Of a stretch of DNA of 64,000 nt, positions 21,497 to 33,001 are shown one piece after another. Under the pieces are notes generated by a model. The model ran no database searches. It was not told where the DNA came from and saw only the letters and a program-made list of their open reading frames with translations. The position numbers and the translations under genes are program-made. Numbering within the stretch: the first letter of the stretch is position 1; each line of letters begins with the position of its first letter. This DNA comes from Prunus persica (Eukaryota; Streptophyta; Magnoliopsida; Rosales; Rosaceae): assembly GCF_000346465.2 (NCBI RefSeq), contig NC_034010.1:9168520-9232519 (forward strand). The letters are read 5' to 3'.

Positions 21497-22905
21497 AATT
21501 CCAAAAATCTCAAAGATATTGATAATCAAATCCAACAGCCACATAAACTAATACACCAAAATTCAAAATCCATAACATACCCAAAGTCACCATAGTCCTT
21601 TATAAATAATAGTAAGCATTCCTGAAATTCCCATAACCTTATTAAACCAAATTAATGAATTTCCAATCTAATCACAGTTATCCAAGCAATTCCATATTTA
21701 AAAACAATGCTCATTTAAAACATTGTGCATTCACAACAAATCTAGTGCTGCTCAACTTATTCAAGAGAGTAAACAAATTTAATTAATAATCGAACCCAAC
21801 AATGAACTTTAACTCAACACCTGAGTTCTCGGGTCTCAAAGTGTGTTCACGAGTTTTAAAGTTTTCTTGAGTCATCCTAGTACTTTTTGAAGAATGAGAT
21901 AGCCTCGGAAGACTCGGGATCAACTGAGTGGTCAAAATTTACATATAGATCAACAAGGCCCGAGGGGCCACCACCTCTGATTTCCAATCCGAAAGTTCCT
22001 AAAGGTCCAACAAAGTCTACTAAACATGTCCCGAAGGTTTTGTCTCAATCGAACGGTTGGATCCAAGCCAATCGCACTATCAAACGACGATCGATTTGCC
22101 TAACCTTATAATCATTGATTCGGAGTATGCGAGGCTCCGATTCTCAATCCGCAAGTTCCTATACGATCCTAGAGGTACATGAAAAAACATATTTGAAATT
22201 GGAAACAATCGAACGGTCTGAACCTATCGAACTTGGATATTGCATAATAAGTGCTATATCCGATCGATAGTCAAATGGTAACCAAAGGCTAATCCGAGCA
22301 TACCTTCGGGCTCGGGACGACGTAAGGAGCATTTTAGAACTCAATAGGCCACCGCAAAGGGGCCCATGTGCCGCCACGTATGGCAGAATCCTTAATACAC
22401 GTGAGGATGAAATAAGTCTTACGTGTAGACATCCCCGTCAACAGCTCTACGGTACACCCGGCCAAGGGGAGGTATATATAATGGTGCAATCCATAATTCA
22501 AATTTCCAAAAATATATTTCCAAAAAACATAAATATATATAATAAAATAGCACCCATAATTCTTTTATTAAAACCATTAAAAAAAATCATAATCAATAAA
22601 AAAACCAAAACTAAAATAAACCCATTTGATTTCAATAATATGCAAACTACTATATTCATATACTCAGGAAATACAACAACCTCCGAAAATCCCATAAGGC
22701 AAAGATAAAAAATCAAATACACCATATTTAAAATTCCAAAACCTTAGCCCATCAATATATATATATATACCAATTCCGAAAATCTCAAAGATATTGATAA
22801 TCAAATCCAATAAGCACATAAACTAATACACCAAAATCCAAAATCCATAACATACCCAAAGTCACCATAGTCCTTTAAAAATAATATTAATAATTGTAAG
22901 CATTC
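20850..22905 (-). repeat. Tandem LTR fragments of one retroelement family
   Basis: Two direct copies of one block lie 1.3 kb apart: about 21060-21660 and 22377-22900. Both contain CGGCAGAATCC-like starts, the words AATAAGTCTTACGTG, CAAGGGGAGGTATATATAAT and a long A/T stretch with ATAATAAAATAGCACCCATAA. Between them (21830-22376) lies a segment with CCGAGGGGCCACC and several GATCGAT-rich words. Two more sets occur in copy 2 (51180-53400). The pattern is that of tandem LTRs left by recombination. Orientation is judged minus from a CT/AG strand bias; no coding region remains. Confidence 0.5.
21467..21494. repeat. (AT)n microsatellite
   Basis: Pure AT run inside the LTR fragment. Homologous runs of different length occur at about 22755-22768 and 52484-52510. 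Confidence 0.9.
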
Positions 22906-23395
22906 CTTTCCCTTTTGGAAGTTGGTTTACAGCCCCAAAACCCTAGGTGGAAAGTCAGATTCCTTTTCCTTCTCTCTCCTAGCAACTTTTTCTCTCTCTT
23001 CTCTCTCTCTCGCGTGAATAGTGACAGCGTCACTTTTTGGCAAGTTTTGACCATTTTCCGGACACCAAACGGCCAAGGTCTCTTCATGGAAGTTGTTCTA
23101 CTTCCTCCCCTCTAAGTTTTTCGGGGAGAAAACTGGCGATTTGAGGTTGTTAACAGTTGAATTGGACTTCTACCCAAGGTATAAATTACTCCCCTTGTAG
23201 TTCTGGTTCTTTTGGTATATGTATCAACTGGTGATTTGGAGTTTTCCTATGGTCGCAGAATCACTTAAGACACCCAGCATCAGCAACGGTGCATGGCAAA
23301 GCGTGTACCGGTTGTCGATGACTGGTTTTGGACCTAGTTTAATTCCCTTGTCGTCCTGAGAAGCCAGGTATGTCTTATATGTATTTCAAATTGTG
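22906..23395 (+). repeat. LTR-like fragment with CT-rich leader
   Basis: CT-rich stretch (22975-23020), then TGACAGCGTCACTTTTTGGC, GGACACCAAACGGCCAAGG and short GT-rich words. It has the texture of the leader part of a gypsy LTR, as in 7230-7520, but it is not the same family. No coding sequence is present. Confidence 0.35.
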
Positions 23396-23399
23396 TGGA

Positions 23400-23770
23400 A
23401 GATCATGGACATTAGAAATCTAACAATTTAGCAACATGTCATGGTTACCCAAGCTAAATAGTTTGTGGTTAGAGAACCCATTCAATTGGAATTACAATAA
23501 AATTTGATCATTCTCTTTCATCAATGTTCATAATCTCGTTATTAGGATATGGAATTCATGTCGTATCCCTAGCATGATCGTTTTTGGTTATCTGATTTAA
23601 TTTGAGCAAAACTAGAAATTCTTCTATCTATTGAGCTCTAATTCCAGTCGAAGATTCCCGGAATCATATCTTAGAATATTCTCTTCCTTCATTAGAAGTC
23701 GAGCTCCCTTGTTGTACACTCACATGCCTCTATAAACTTATCGAAGACCCAGACGATATCTTAAGTTGAA
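23400..23770 (-). repeat. Diverged fragment of the LTR family at 13414-15252
   Basis: Same orientation and order of words as 14390-14760: CATG-TTACCCAAG-TAAA, TTTGATCATTCTCT, CGTT-TT-GGATATGG, AATCATATCTT-AGAATATTCTCT and TTGTTGTACA-TCAC. Homology fades on both sides, where unrelated DNA begins. Confidence 0.6.
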
Positions 23771-23779
23771 CCTAGGGTT

Positions 23780-24540
23780 GACCCCAACAATATAATACAG
23801 TCAAAGATTTACTATCTCCTTGCCTTAGGGCCTATCAACATGATTCTCCACCTCTCCATCATACCTCTATTTCCCAAAACTTGCAGTATAACCATGAATA
23901 TCACATGAACTTCAAACCGCATAAGAACTATCCTAATAATATTGGCACATGCTTTAATATATTTTTGGTGAAGCATTAGTCTAGATTTAGTGACCTTGTT
24001 GAAACCTCACCATGACCTATTGGTGAAAGCTTATTTTAGAAGTTCAATAAATATCTAATGGCCTTTAATTGAAACATTGACTAAGCCTTAATGGAACCCT
24101 GTAACCCATATACTTAGTCAAAGATTATTCTATACTTGGTGAAACTATTTTGGATTTAGTTAGAGTTATTCTAGGCGGTGAGGCTCTAGTGAAACATTCT
24201 AAAACCTCAATGGAAACTAGTGTAAGTCTTGCCTACATACATAGTGAAACAATTCGATGCAATACTCAAATCCAGAAATAGAGGATTAACTCGTAAGTGA
24301 TTTCGAGCTTCATATTTCAACAAATATGACAATGCTACCAATTTCGAGTTCAAACTCAAGAATTTCGACCTCAACCCCAAAAATTTGGAGCTTCTTGAAA
24401 GAGAAGATTGAAATAATGTAGCCAATTTCGAGTTTGCTCATGGATTTTATTTTTGGGAAATAGCGCTTAATGCCACTGCTTTCCTAATTTTATCTGGAAA
24501 TACCACCTTTCCCCACAAATTTTGTAAATATCACCTATAA
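23780..24540. other. No gene recognised
   Basis: AT-rich spacer. The segment 23985-24200 repeats GTGAAAC-type words at irregular spacing. Nothing else was identified. Confidence 0.4.
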
Positions 24541-24589
24541 ATACATATTTTTTGTCCACTTATTGCACGCATAACACTTTTTCTGAAAT

Positions 24590-24735
24590 TGTGTTTTCTC
24601 TCTCAACTCTCTCTTGGCTTTGTCTCCCTCTATCACGTAGCTCTCACTCTCTCTTCGCTCTGTCTCTCTGTCGCTCAGCTCTCACTCTCTGTTCATTCTT
24701 TCTCTGTCGCGCCCTGCTCTCGATCTCTCTTGCAC

Positions 24736-24786
<51 letters not shown>

Positions 24787-24938
24787 ACACAGTGCTCTTA
24801 CTCTCCCCTTGCTCTCACTCTCTCTTCCCTCTGTCTCTCTGTCGCTCAGCTCTCACTCTCTGTTCGTTCTTTCTCTGTCGCGCCCTGCTCTCGATCTCTC
24901 TTGCACAGCTCTCTCTCTCTCTCTCTCTCTCTCGTGCA

Positions 24939-24978
<40 letters not shown>

Positions 24979-25000
24979 ACACTGTGCTCTTACTCTCCCA
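24590..25000. repeat. CT microsatellite with ~171-bp tandem duplication
   Basis: A block containing TGTCTCTCTGTCGCTCAGC, CTGTTC, TTTCTCTGTCGCGCCCTGC and a pure CT run occurs twice, with TGTCTCTCTG at 24661 and 24832. The ORFs through it (24552-25079, 24589-25047) are Ser/Leu low-complexity and not real. It may form the 5' leader of the DUF1985 gene downstream. Confidence 0.8.
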
Positions 25001-25065
25001 GTGGTGTCTGTTCATCGAAGCTCAACTTCATCTTTCATCTCCAATAGGTACTATTCATCATCATT

Positions 25066-25235
25066 TTCTTAGGGTTTAGGGGTTTCTCTGAAGTTGGTTT
25101 AGGGTTTATGGTTTCTATGAAATTGGTTTAGGGGTTTCTTCGAAATTGGTTTAGGGTTTAGGGGTTTCTCTGAAACCAGTTTAAACTTTAAAGGTTTCTT
25201 TGAAATTGGTTTGGGGTTTAGGGGTTTGTCTGAAA
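25066..25235 (+). repeat. Short tandem array with telomere-like TTTAGGG words
   Basis: Four to five imperfect units of 32-37 bases, GGTTTAGGGTTTAGGGG followed by TTTCT-TGAAA-T. The words resemble plant telomere repeats, but the unit is longer and mixed, so this is an interstitial simple repeat within a probable first intron. Confidence 0.7.
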
Positions 25236-26040
25236 TTGTATGATTCTGATGATTCCTTGTTTGATACAGTGAATGGGTTTGTTCTTTGTGGATTGATTCT
25301 TGCATTTGATTTGGGATTCGCTTGATTGCTACTGTTGCATTGCTATTGTATTGTCATTGTTGTGCTGTTGTATTGCTAGTTTATTATGGTTTTATTGCCG
25401 TTCCATTGTGGTTTTAATGGTTTTGGCGATTTGTGCAATTGGATTCTGTGTTTCTTTGTTATTTTCTTTCATCCAAAGAAGAAAAATTATAGGTGTTCAT
25501 TTATAGTCTCTACATTAGCCACATGAATCTTTATAGTTTGTTTTGCAGTTGTAGTAGCTTTTTGATGTCTGTAGTTTGTACATATATAACCATTTATTCT
25601 GTTATATAGGCAGAGTCCATAATTTTCTTTTGATGTTCTATTTGTATTGTATTTCATTTGTTCTCTTTTTATGACATACATGTATATCAATATGGTGATG
25701 AGTAGATTTTAGGAAGCATTGATGCAGTTGGGCTAGTTCTTTTAGCTTTTTCTCTCAAACCGTGTATGAAGTTGATCCTTGGGTCATCAAATCACTTTGA
25801 CAGTTGGGTGGTATTTGGTTTGTGGATGGAAATGTGATCCAGATTTTGTAAAATGGAATGTAGATAAGAGTGGAGCATGGAGAGAGTTTAAGAGTAGATA
25901 AGAAACTAAAATGGGGTAAAAAGTGCAATTGGTATTATTTCACATTTCGGGGGATTGACAGTGCTTGGTTTATTGGATTAAACTGTGGAATGATAGTAAT
26001 GTTAAGTGATGTATCAAATGGGATTTGTGGCATTTTTTAG

Positions 26041-26169
26041 CAAGCCTTGTGGAGAGAAAATATAAGAGAAGGAAATGGAAAAATATAAGAGCAAGCCTTG
26101 TGGAGAGAAAATATAATAGAAGGAAGTGGGAAAAATATCAGAGCAAGCCTTGTGGAGAGAAAATATAAG
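26041..26169 (+). repeat. Two and a half copies of a 51-52 bp tandem repeat
   Basis: CAAGCCTTGTGGAGAGAAAA starts at 26041, 26092 and 26144, each followed by TATAA-AGAAGGAA-TGG-AAAAATAT except in the last truncated unit. Confidence 0.85.
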
Positions 26170-26265
26170 TCTTGATCTGCTTATATATTGTGTGTTTATT
26201 GCTTTGTTATTGTGTATATTTCAATGGCTTGAAATTATTTGTATAATGTTGGTGTACAGGGAAAT

Positions 26266-27300
26266 ATGATTTCTAAAGTAAAGCTGATGACTGATGAGGA
26301 TCAAAAGTTTCAAGAAAAGGCGTTGTCCCTTTCCCATACAAAGACTGCCATTAATACAATTAAGGAGAAATTGAGTCCGCAATAGTTACAAAGGTTCCAG
26401 GACAGTTGTTTTGGTCATCTATTACTGATTGAGGACCTTAAGTGGACTGCACAAATTGTCTACGAGTTGTTGTTGAGGAAGGTCGATCCGAAGACAGTTT
26501 CCCAAGTGAACGGGATAAAATTCATTGTTGGTAATAAGATGATACAATTCACGACGTAGCAATTTTGAGCCATCATGGGGCTAAGGTTCGAAAACCTTCC
26601 TTTCATTCCAATTGTGACTAATGAAAACTACTCTTTGAAAAAGAAATATGTTTGCAACAATAAAACTGTGACCCTTTCCAAACTAGAAAAAGCCTTCATC
26701 GACTGCGCTGATGAGGAGGATGTCGAGAAGCTTGGATTTCTATATTTTGCTATTTTTGTGCTGTTGGGTAGTGAAAACATGTCAACATTGACATGCGTTA
26801 TTTGAAATTGTCGGAAGACCTTGAAGAGTTTCAGAAGTATCCATGAGGCGTTGTTTCATATGCAAAGACAAATGCCTCACTTTTGAGGGCACTTTGTGCA
26901 GATTACCATCGAGTAAAAGTTGCCCCAAAAAACTATAAAAACAAAAAAAATCTGAAAAGAAATCAAAGACAACATCAAGTAGTAGGCTAAGAAAGTACCA
27001 CATAAAAGGTTTTGGCTTTACACTTCAGCTGAGCAAATATCCATAAATGTATAAGTTCGATTTAATTTGTTTACAGTGACTGATGTTTTATTGTTCAAAA
27101 TAGATTTGGGCTTCTGTGGTGTTTCCAACGTTGGCTACACTGCATTTTGTTATGCACGAAGAGAATGGCCACATCCCTCGTATACTACAATGGAGGAGCA
27201 ATACTTCGGCTCGTTTTCACGAGCTAATGAGTCAAGTATTCCAAAATTGTGAGGTTAGTTTTGTTCGTAATGATTATGTTATGCATATGAAAAAATAATA
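26266..27300 (+). pseudogene. DUF1985-type transposon protein (Ulp1-element family), 5' part, broken
   Basis: An ATG after CAGGGAAAT (26266) opens MISKVKLMTDEDQKFQ. The following sequence reads LQRFQDSCFGHLLLIEDLKW, VYELLLRKVDP, GIKFIVGNKMIQFT, IMGLRFENLPF and KLEKAFIDC. This is the pattern of DUF1985, known from plant Mutator- and CACTA-related genes that carry a C-terminal Ulp1 peptidase. Stops interrupt it at CCGCAATAG (26383-26385), ACGTAG (26557-26559), TGA at 26567-26569 and after 26805. A later exon (about 27110-27250) reads HFVMHEENGHIPRILQW, NTSARFHELM and VFQNCE, typical of the region after DUF1985. The gypsy LTR begins at 27377, so the gene was cut here. Its apparent continuation is 36296-37680. 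Confidence 0.7.
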
Positions 27301-27376
27301 AGTTTAATGATATGTATTTTGTATGTGTAAATTGGAGGTTGATGTGCAACTTCTCCGCCCAACTCTAATTGACAAG

Positions 27377-29076
27377 TGTTTGGGCCAAAATAAATTTAAA
27401 AAAGCACCAGCCCATCTTTGCAAAGAAAGGGCCATAAAACATAAAGGAAAAGAAAAATGGGCTTCAATTACCAGGTCAAGAAAGAGCCCAATCCAAGTCA
27501 GAGATCCACATCTTTTTCGAAAAAGACAGAATTGTAAAAAACACCAAATTAAATGGCCGTTACAAACTAAGCAGATCGATAAAAGAAAAATTGAAATGGG
27601 CCCAGTCTACAAAAACCTACCATTTCTCTCAAAAAGCCCAGGAATAAATTGGCAAATTTTTCTGGGGAACCTGTTCTCAAGGAAGCCCACGTGACTGCCT
27701 GGAAAGACTTTAGAAAATCAACATTTTCAATTGAGTTGATAAGAGGTTAAATAGGGGCATGTTTGAAAAAGACATCTCTAAAAAATCTCTGCCTCCAGAA
27801 GATCAAAATCCCTTTTATATGCTCAGAGAAAATTCTGCTCCAAGGAAAGGCACCATTTTCAAGAGATAAGCAGACTGTGTTTTGACATAAGTAGAAAGCA
27901 GAGAGTTGTTCAGACGGAAAATCAAACTAACCATCATAGTTTGAGCTCTTACAAAGCAGTTGGAATTAAAGAAGAAGGGTCAGGTTTTCTTTCAGAAAAT
28001 ACAGGGAAATGACTGCCTTAGGAACTGACTATGGAGGGCTTATCTGCCAGAATTGATAAAAACCCTTTTCTTTGCATTTTTAAAAATAAAAGATCCTTTT
28101 AAGAAAATCTGCCGCCCATTTTTAAAAGGATTGGAAATCAATCAAACAACCAATCAATCAAACAACCAAAAAATCAGTCAAAAGACAAAAACTCAAAATG
28201 ATCACTTGATCTCAAAGAACCTTCAAATAAACTGAACCAACCAAAAGCTCGTTAAGCTACAAGAAAGAAGTCAGCTACAAATCGAAACTTCCAATTTCAG
28301 ACTTAGAATAAGTCATTCAAAACGAGATTTCTCTCGTTACAAATTTGGTTTAGCAAAAGGCAAAACAAGCAGAGTTTGAGTTTTTACAAATATGAAAACC
28401 TCAACAAATTTATGGAAAGCCTTGACCAAGCAGAACAGGTACCACAGTGCAGTTCTAGCTCAGTAATTCTCAAGTCCAGCCACTTCTGTCTTTTTCAGAC
28501 TATAGAGGCCGCAATTCTACCCGTTCAAAAATCTTTCTAGGGTTTGAAATATTAAAATTTTGCCAAACTCGAACGTTGGTATCGATTTGCAACTGAAGCC
28601 TAGCAGTTAAAGTTGGGAACAATCCAGTCCAGCACATGCATACCCAGTCCAGCCCGGATCAGAAGCTTCTGTCCAGGCAGAAATGGAAGTCCAGCCCCTT
28701 TTTTTGTCTTTCTAGAGTTGATTTTTTAATGTAGAGTTTTGTAAAAGTTAGTTCTGCCTGAAAACAGTTCATTTTCTTACTATTTATTCTGGCCAGAACT
28801 ACTGTACTGTGAAAAATTATGAAGTCCTCACCAGTCTGAGGTAGGAAAAGAACTTACTTGGGAGATATTCCGCACCCAAATTCACAATCGTTTATTTAGG
28901 AATCAGTAACTTGGGGCGCAAGTTATTTATTTTTAAGAAGTCTGCTATAATTTTTATTACTAGCAATGACACGCTTGCACACTAAAGAAAGTTGACTTGT
29001 TGACCACTCAACGGTTTTCAAGGCAATGAGGAACTTTACCCTTCCATCACAAGAGCAAACATCAAGTGGGTGAACA
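27377..29076 (+). repeat. 5' LTR of the gypsy element (1700 bp)
   Basis: Begins TGTTTGGGCC and ends GTGAACA. Its limits are taken from alignment with the solo LTR 48755-50433, whose target duplication fixes the termini. TTTTATATGCTCAGAG near 27813 is a plausible TATA region, matching TTTTTATATATATTCAGAG in the solo LTR. The ORF at 27323-27694 crosses the border and is not a gene. Confidence 0.8.
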
Positions 29077-29098
29077 ATTTGGCATGCCCAGTGGGACT
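29077..29098 (+). other. Possible primer-binding site region
   Basis: Directly after the LTR the sequence reads ATTTGGCATGCCCAGTGGGA. It occupies the PBS position, but I cannot assign the tRNA with confidence. It is not the initiator-Met site used by the other elements here. Confidence 0.4.
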
Positions 29099-29177
29099 TC
29101 TCAGTATACATACTCCTTAAGAAATTCTCTAAAGTATATGAATATTGGAAGTTCTAGCTAGAACCCACGCTGCGCAA

Positions 29178-31060
29178 TGGAAAGAGATCAAGCAGTTCTC
29201 AGAAAAGGTTTGGAGTCAGAAGAAAGTGATGCTAGGCAATCAGCCCATGGCAGTACCGGAAGTAAACGTTCCAAGGCTGGCTCCAGGAGGTTGAATCAGA
29301 TATAAGAAGCTACAGCATAAAGGAGCCAGGATACTCTGAACAACATGACAGCCATGATGCAATGGCAAGTTTACAGGTAGTTCAGGAAGGACTGCGAAGC
29401 TGCCATGGCCAGAATTCAAAACCCTAATATTGTGGTCCAGCAATTAGACCTCCCTAGTGGACCTCCACCAGAACTGGCATGGCCATGACGTGGAGAGGTC
29501 CAAGCTGGACAGAGGGGAGGGGCCCTTCCCGTCCAAGACCATGAGGTCTCAGTCAGGCCAGAAGGCCCTGCACCAGTTCACAGAATCAGCCAGAGCCTCT
29601 ACCTATTCCACAACCTGTGGCCCCACGTGATCAACCCTTGGCACTTCTGCCTGAGGCACAAGCTGTGTTGCCTTACAGACCCAGAAGGATGGATCCCAAT
29701 CCATTCTCTTTGCCAGTAAGAGGCAGAAGAGGCAGATGGAGAATCAACCCCTTTGCCAACAATGACAGGAATAGGCCGGTGGCAAACTGGAGGAATCATC
29801 CAGATTTGGAAGAAGAAGAAGAACACAGGGAGGAAGCTCTGCCCAGGCCATACAGGATAGAGCACAGGGTTGACCACATCCAGCCAAAATAGGGGAGAAA
29901 TCCGCACCCTGTCAATGCTTTGAATGACATGGGGGCACTACAGAAAATGATCAGGAAGATGATGGAGCCTGAAGCCAGAAGAGGAGAAAGGCCCACCTAC
30001 AGAAAGCCATATCCGGCTTACATAGATCAGATAACTTTATCTCTGGGTTTCAAGGTACAAAACTTCACCTTATTTAACGGAGAGGATCCTCATGCTTCAT
30101 CAGTTGAGCATATAGGCAGGTTCTCTGTCCAGTGCAAAGCCATAGAGAATAACCTTCTATTAAAACTGAGGCTTTTTGGAAACTCTCTCTCTGGACAAGC
30201 CTTCATCTGGTATACCAGTTTGCCAACTAATTCTGTTCAAACCTGGGAACAAATGGAAAGTGTTTTCCATGACTACTATTTCAGGATCGAGTCGGAAGTC
30301 ACCATCAGTGATCTTGCTGCCCTCAAATAGAGTGAAGATGAACATGCCGTGGTCTTCATAACTGGATCCCTATGAAAGAAAGGCACTTCTTCCAGATGGC
30401 TCAAACCGCCCTTAAAATCTCTCTGAGAAAAATATTTGACAGTATGCTGTTTGGAGACCTGGTAGAACTGGCAGACAAAGCATCTAAATATGAGGAACTA
30501 CTCAAGGAAGAACAACAAAAGATGAACTCTTCCAAAGGCACATACTATAAAACCCCTTCTTCTTCAATCCATCTGGTTGATGTAGAATAAGAAGAAGACA
30601 CAAAAGGCTCTAAGGAAAGAGAAATTGAAGTGGCAAAAATGGCAAAATTGAAACATCCCATCAGCTGCAAGGCTCTTACAAAGCCACGAAAGGACCAGAA
30701 GCCACCACCATTCACATGAGGGTTTGTTCCAAACAAACCAACCCAGAACAAGGTCCATTCCTTCGATCTGACCAAGGTTGATGCTTTGTTTGATGAGATG
30801 CTGCTACATAAGAAAATAGAGACACCCCACAGGTTGCCCAAGCTAGAAGAACTCAAGGGCAGACAGTATTACAGGTGACACAACTCTTGGAACCATTCCA
30901 CCAACAGTTGTGTTGTTTTCAGAGACGTCATACATGATAGAATAACAGCAGGAAGGCTAAAACTGGAGGGGAAACTTCCATGAATTACAACAGATCCCTT
31001 TTCCCAGCCTCAAGTCAACGTGGTCAACTTAAACTGGCCATAACAGAAAAGAGACAAACC
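29178..31060 (+). pseudogene. gypsy gag, broken
   Basis: A start at 29178 gives MERDQAVLRKGLESEE with a stop after about 41 codons. The core gag domain is readable at 30049-30327: LFNGEDPHASSVEHIGRFS, LKLRLFGNSLSGQAFIWY, TWEQMESVFHDYY and EVTISDLAAL, followed by TAG. This is the retrotransposon gag capsid fold (F-x-G-x-x-x-P, SL-G-A-WY). Further along (about 30755-31040), in shifted frames, FDLTKVDALFDEML, ELKGRQYYR, HNSWNHSTNSC and VFRDVIHDRI match the Cys/His region of the same clade. Many stops and frame changes show that it is dead. The capsid would package the element RNA in particles in the cytoplasm. Confidence 0.8.
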
Positions 31061-31155
31061 AGCGACAGAAGCTAGCTCCAACAGAGACAGAAGAGTCACA
31101 AGGGAAGCTAATCAAAGGCCAAAGGCAACTATCTCGGCCAAAGTGTAAGTGTGAG

Positions 31156-32968
31156 TGTAATGACCCGGTCCTAAACTAATAATTAAATTCTAAATTATTA
31201 AAGAAAAAGACAATGTTACCCCGGAATATTTTAATAGGTTTACATGTTGACTTGTTGACCGGGGAGACTTTGGTGAAATTGTTACATCCCGGCCCAAAAA
31301 CATGTTAAAATATTTAAAGTAAGAGAGAATAAATTTAAAAGAGGAAATAAATTGAAATAAACATTAAAATAAAATGATTTGGATTAATTAAGCTTTTTGA
31401 GAAATTAAAATATTATTTACTATTAGAAGGGGCAAAAAAGTCATTTTAAGTTTGGAAAGGAATTTGGAAATTCTGATTGTACCTTGTGTAGAGCACATCG
31501 AAACGAGTCCGTAGACACATAGTGGACTCGAATTGGAGTTGTAACAGAGATATGACTATCAAAATAAGTTCAGTGGCATAACCGTAAATATTTCAAAGTT
31601 CAATTTTTTTTAAAACCCAGATTTCTTCTCTAGGCAGTTTTGGACAAGCCAACTTCAAAGAGTAATTTTTCCCAACTCCGGCCACCAATTCAAGTAAGGC
31701 CGGTCCCGTTAGAACTACCATACTTCCCTCTTCCAGTTCCAGCCCATCGCAGCCTCGATCCACCGTCGTGGTAGCCGGAAACAGCCACGAAACGGGGTGG
31801 TTTTGACAATTTTTGACGGAATTTCGTAGAGCTCTTTTGGACACCTCCGACCACCATCCTTTCAATGTGTTCTAGCTGATAGTTGGGTAGGATTTGATCA
31901 ATTTCTAGCGTAGGCAACTCGATTTGTAACCCAAAATTTGGCCGGATTTTGGATGAGATTCCGGCCACTTTCGGTAATTTTTCGAGGTAGGTCGAAGAAC
32001 AAAAGTGGTTTCAAATAGGGTGTTATACCTAGGATAGGAGTTTGGGCTGGCGGTTTGGAGTATTTTCGGCTATCAAAAATTGATCAAGCCACCCACGCGC
32101 TGCCAGCGTGTGGGCTGCATAGTGAGGTCACTCTCAGTCCTAGAATGATCCTCTTGTTGTCATGAGCGCGTAGGAATTTGTGTTGTCATGAGCCCCGATC
32201 GGATCTCGTATATTGTGCAATTTCCAGGTTTGATACATTTGAACCGTTGGATTGTAGTTATTCTCGTATATGTCAATCTAGACAATCCCGAATCGTGTAG
32301 GATTCAACGGATCAGGAATCGGAGTCCCGGATACTCCGAAAAGGCCAACCTTAGTGCTAGGTTTGCAGTAACCGTCCGATCGTGAATCGTGAGTAGTCCG
32401 ACCGTCCTATCGAGACCAAACTCTCGAGACATGTGTCCTAGGCATGTTAAGACCTTTAGGAACTCTCACATCAGAATCTTGAGGTCGTGGACCCCACGGG
32501 ATCCCGGGTTGATTTTTGGGACTTATCGCTTTTTTAGTCCCGAGACACTTCTAGACCGTTCTAATAATTGGAAATGCTTACATAGGCTTGAGAATGACTT
32601 CAAATACAATGCACACACATCTAGGAGCGTAGGGCCAGGACTTTGGATTAAATAATGAGGATGAGCTCCATGTGATATGTTTGAGCCTTTAGAAAGCTCA
32701 TGTGCGTGCGAATGTTCACTTGGTTTAGTTGTAGTTCTATTTTCATGATTTTATGTGATTTCGAGATGAGTATTTAATTATCTGTTTATTTATCACCTGT
32801 TTATCTATGTTCATATGGTTAATTGTGTGGTAAGAGTATAAATATAATATTGGAATGGTATGCTAAGCAGAGATCGAGATACTTAACAAACTAGCCAAGT
32901 ATTTGGTGTATATATATATTCAGTAGTTGAAAATGATGAATCTTAGCTTTTGGCTTTTATCAAATTGT

Positions 32969-33001
<33 letters not shown>

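Larger units (their letters stand above)
15863..22905. repeat. Segmental duplication, copy 1
   Basis: From CAATCTAAATATTG at 15863, sequence matches copy 2 starting at 37829, with identity by eye well above 90 percent through the reductase gene, its upstream region and flanks. Matching blocks are: 15863-19650 with 37829-40763; 19660-20030 with 44340-44803; 20031-20835 with 47895-48690; 20850-22380 with 51038-53400. Copy 2 is longer because of insertions. The right limit is blurred, because both ends lie in LTR debris. Confidence 0.8.

Noticed and set aside
24552..25079. 175-codon Ser/Leu-rich open frame
   Set aside because: It is encoded by CT microsatellite and its tandem duplication; the same stretch is open in more than one frame and has no domain.
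32970..33000. (TA)n run in the solo LTR as a possible regulatory site
   Set aside because: Plain microsatellite; no other promoter signal nearby.
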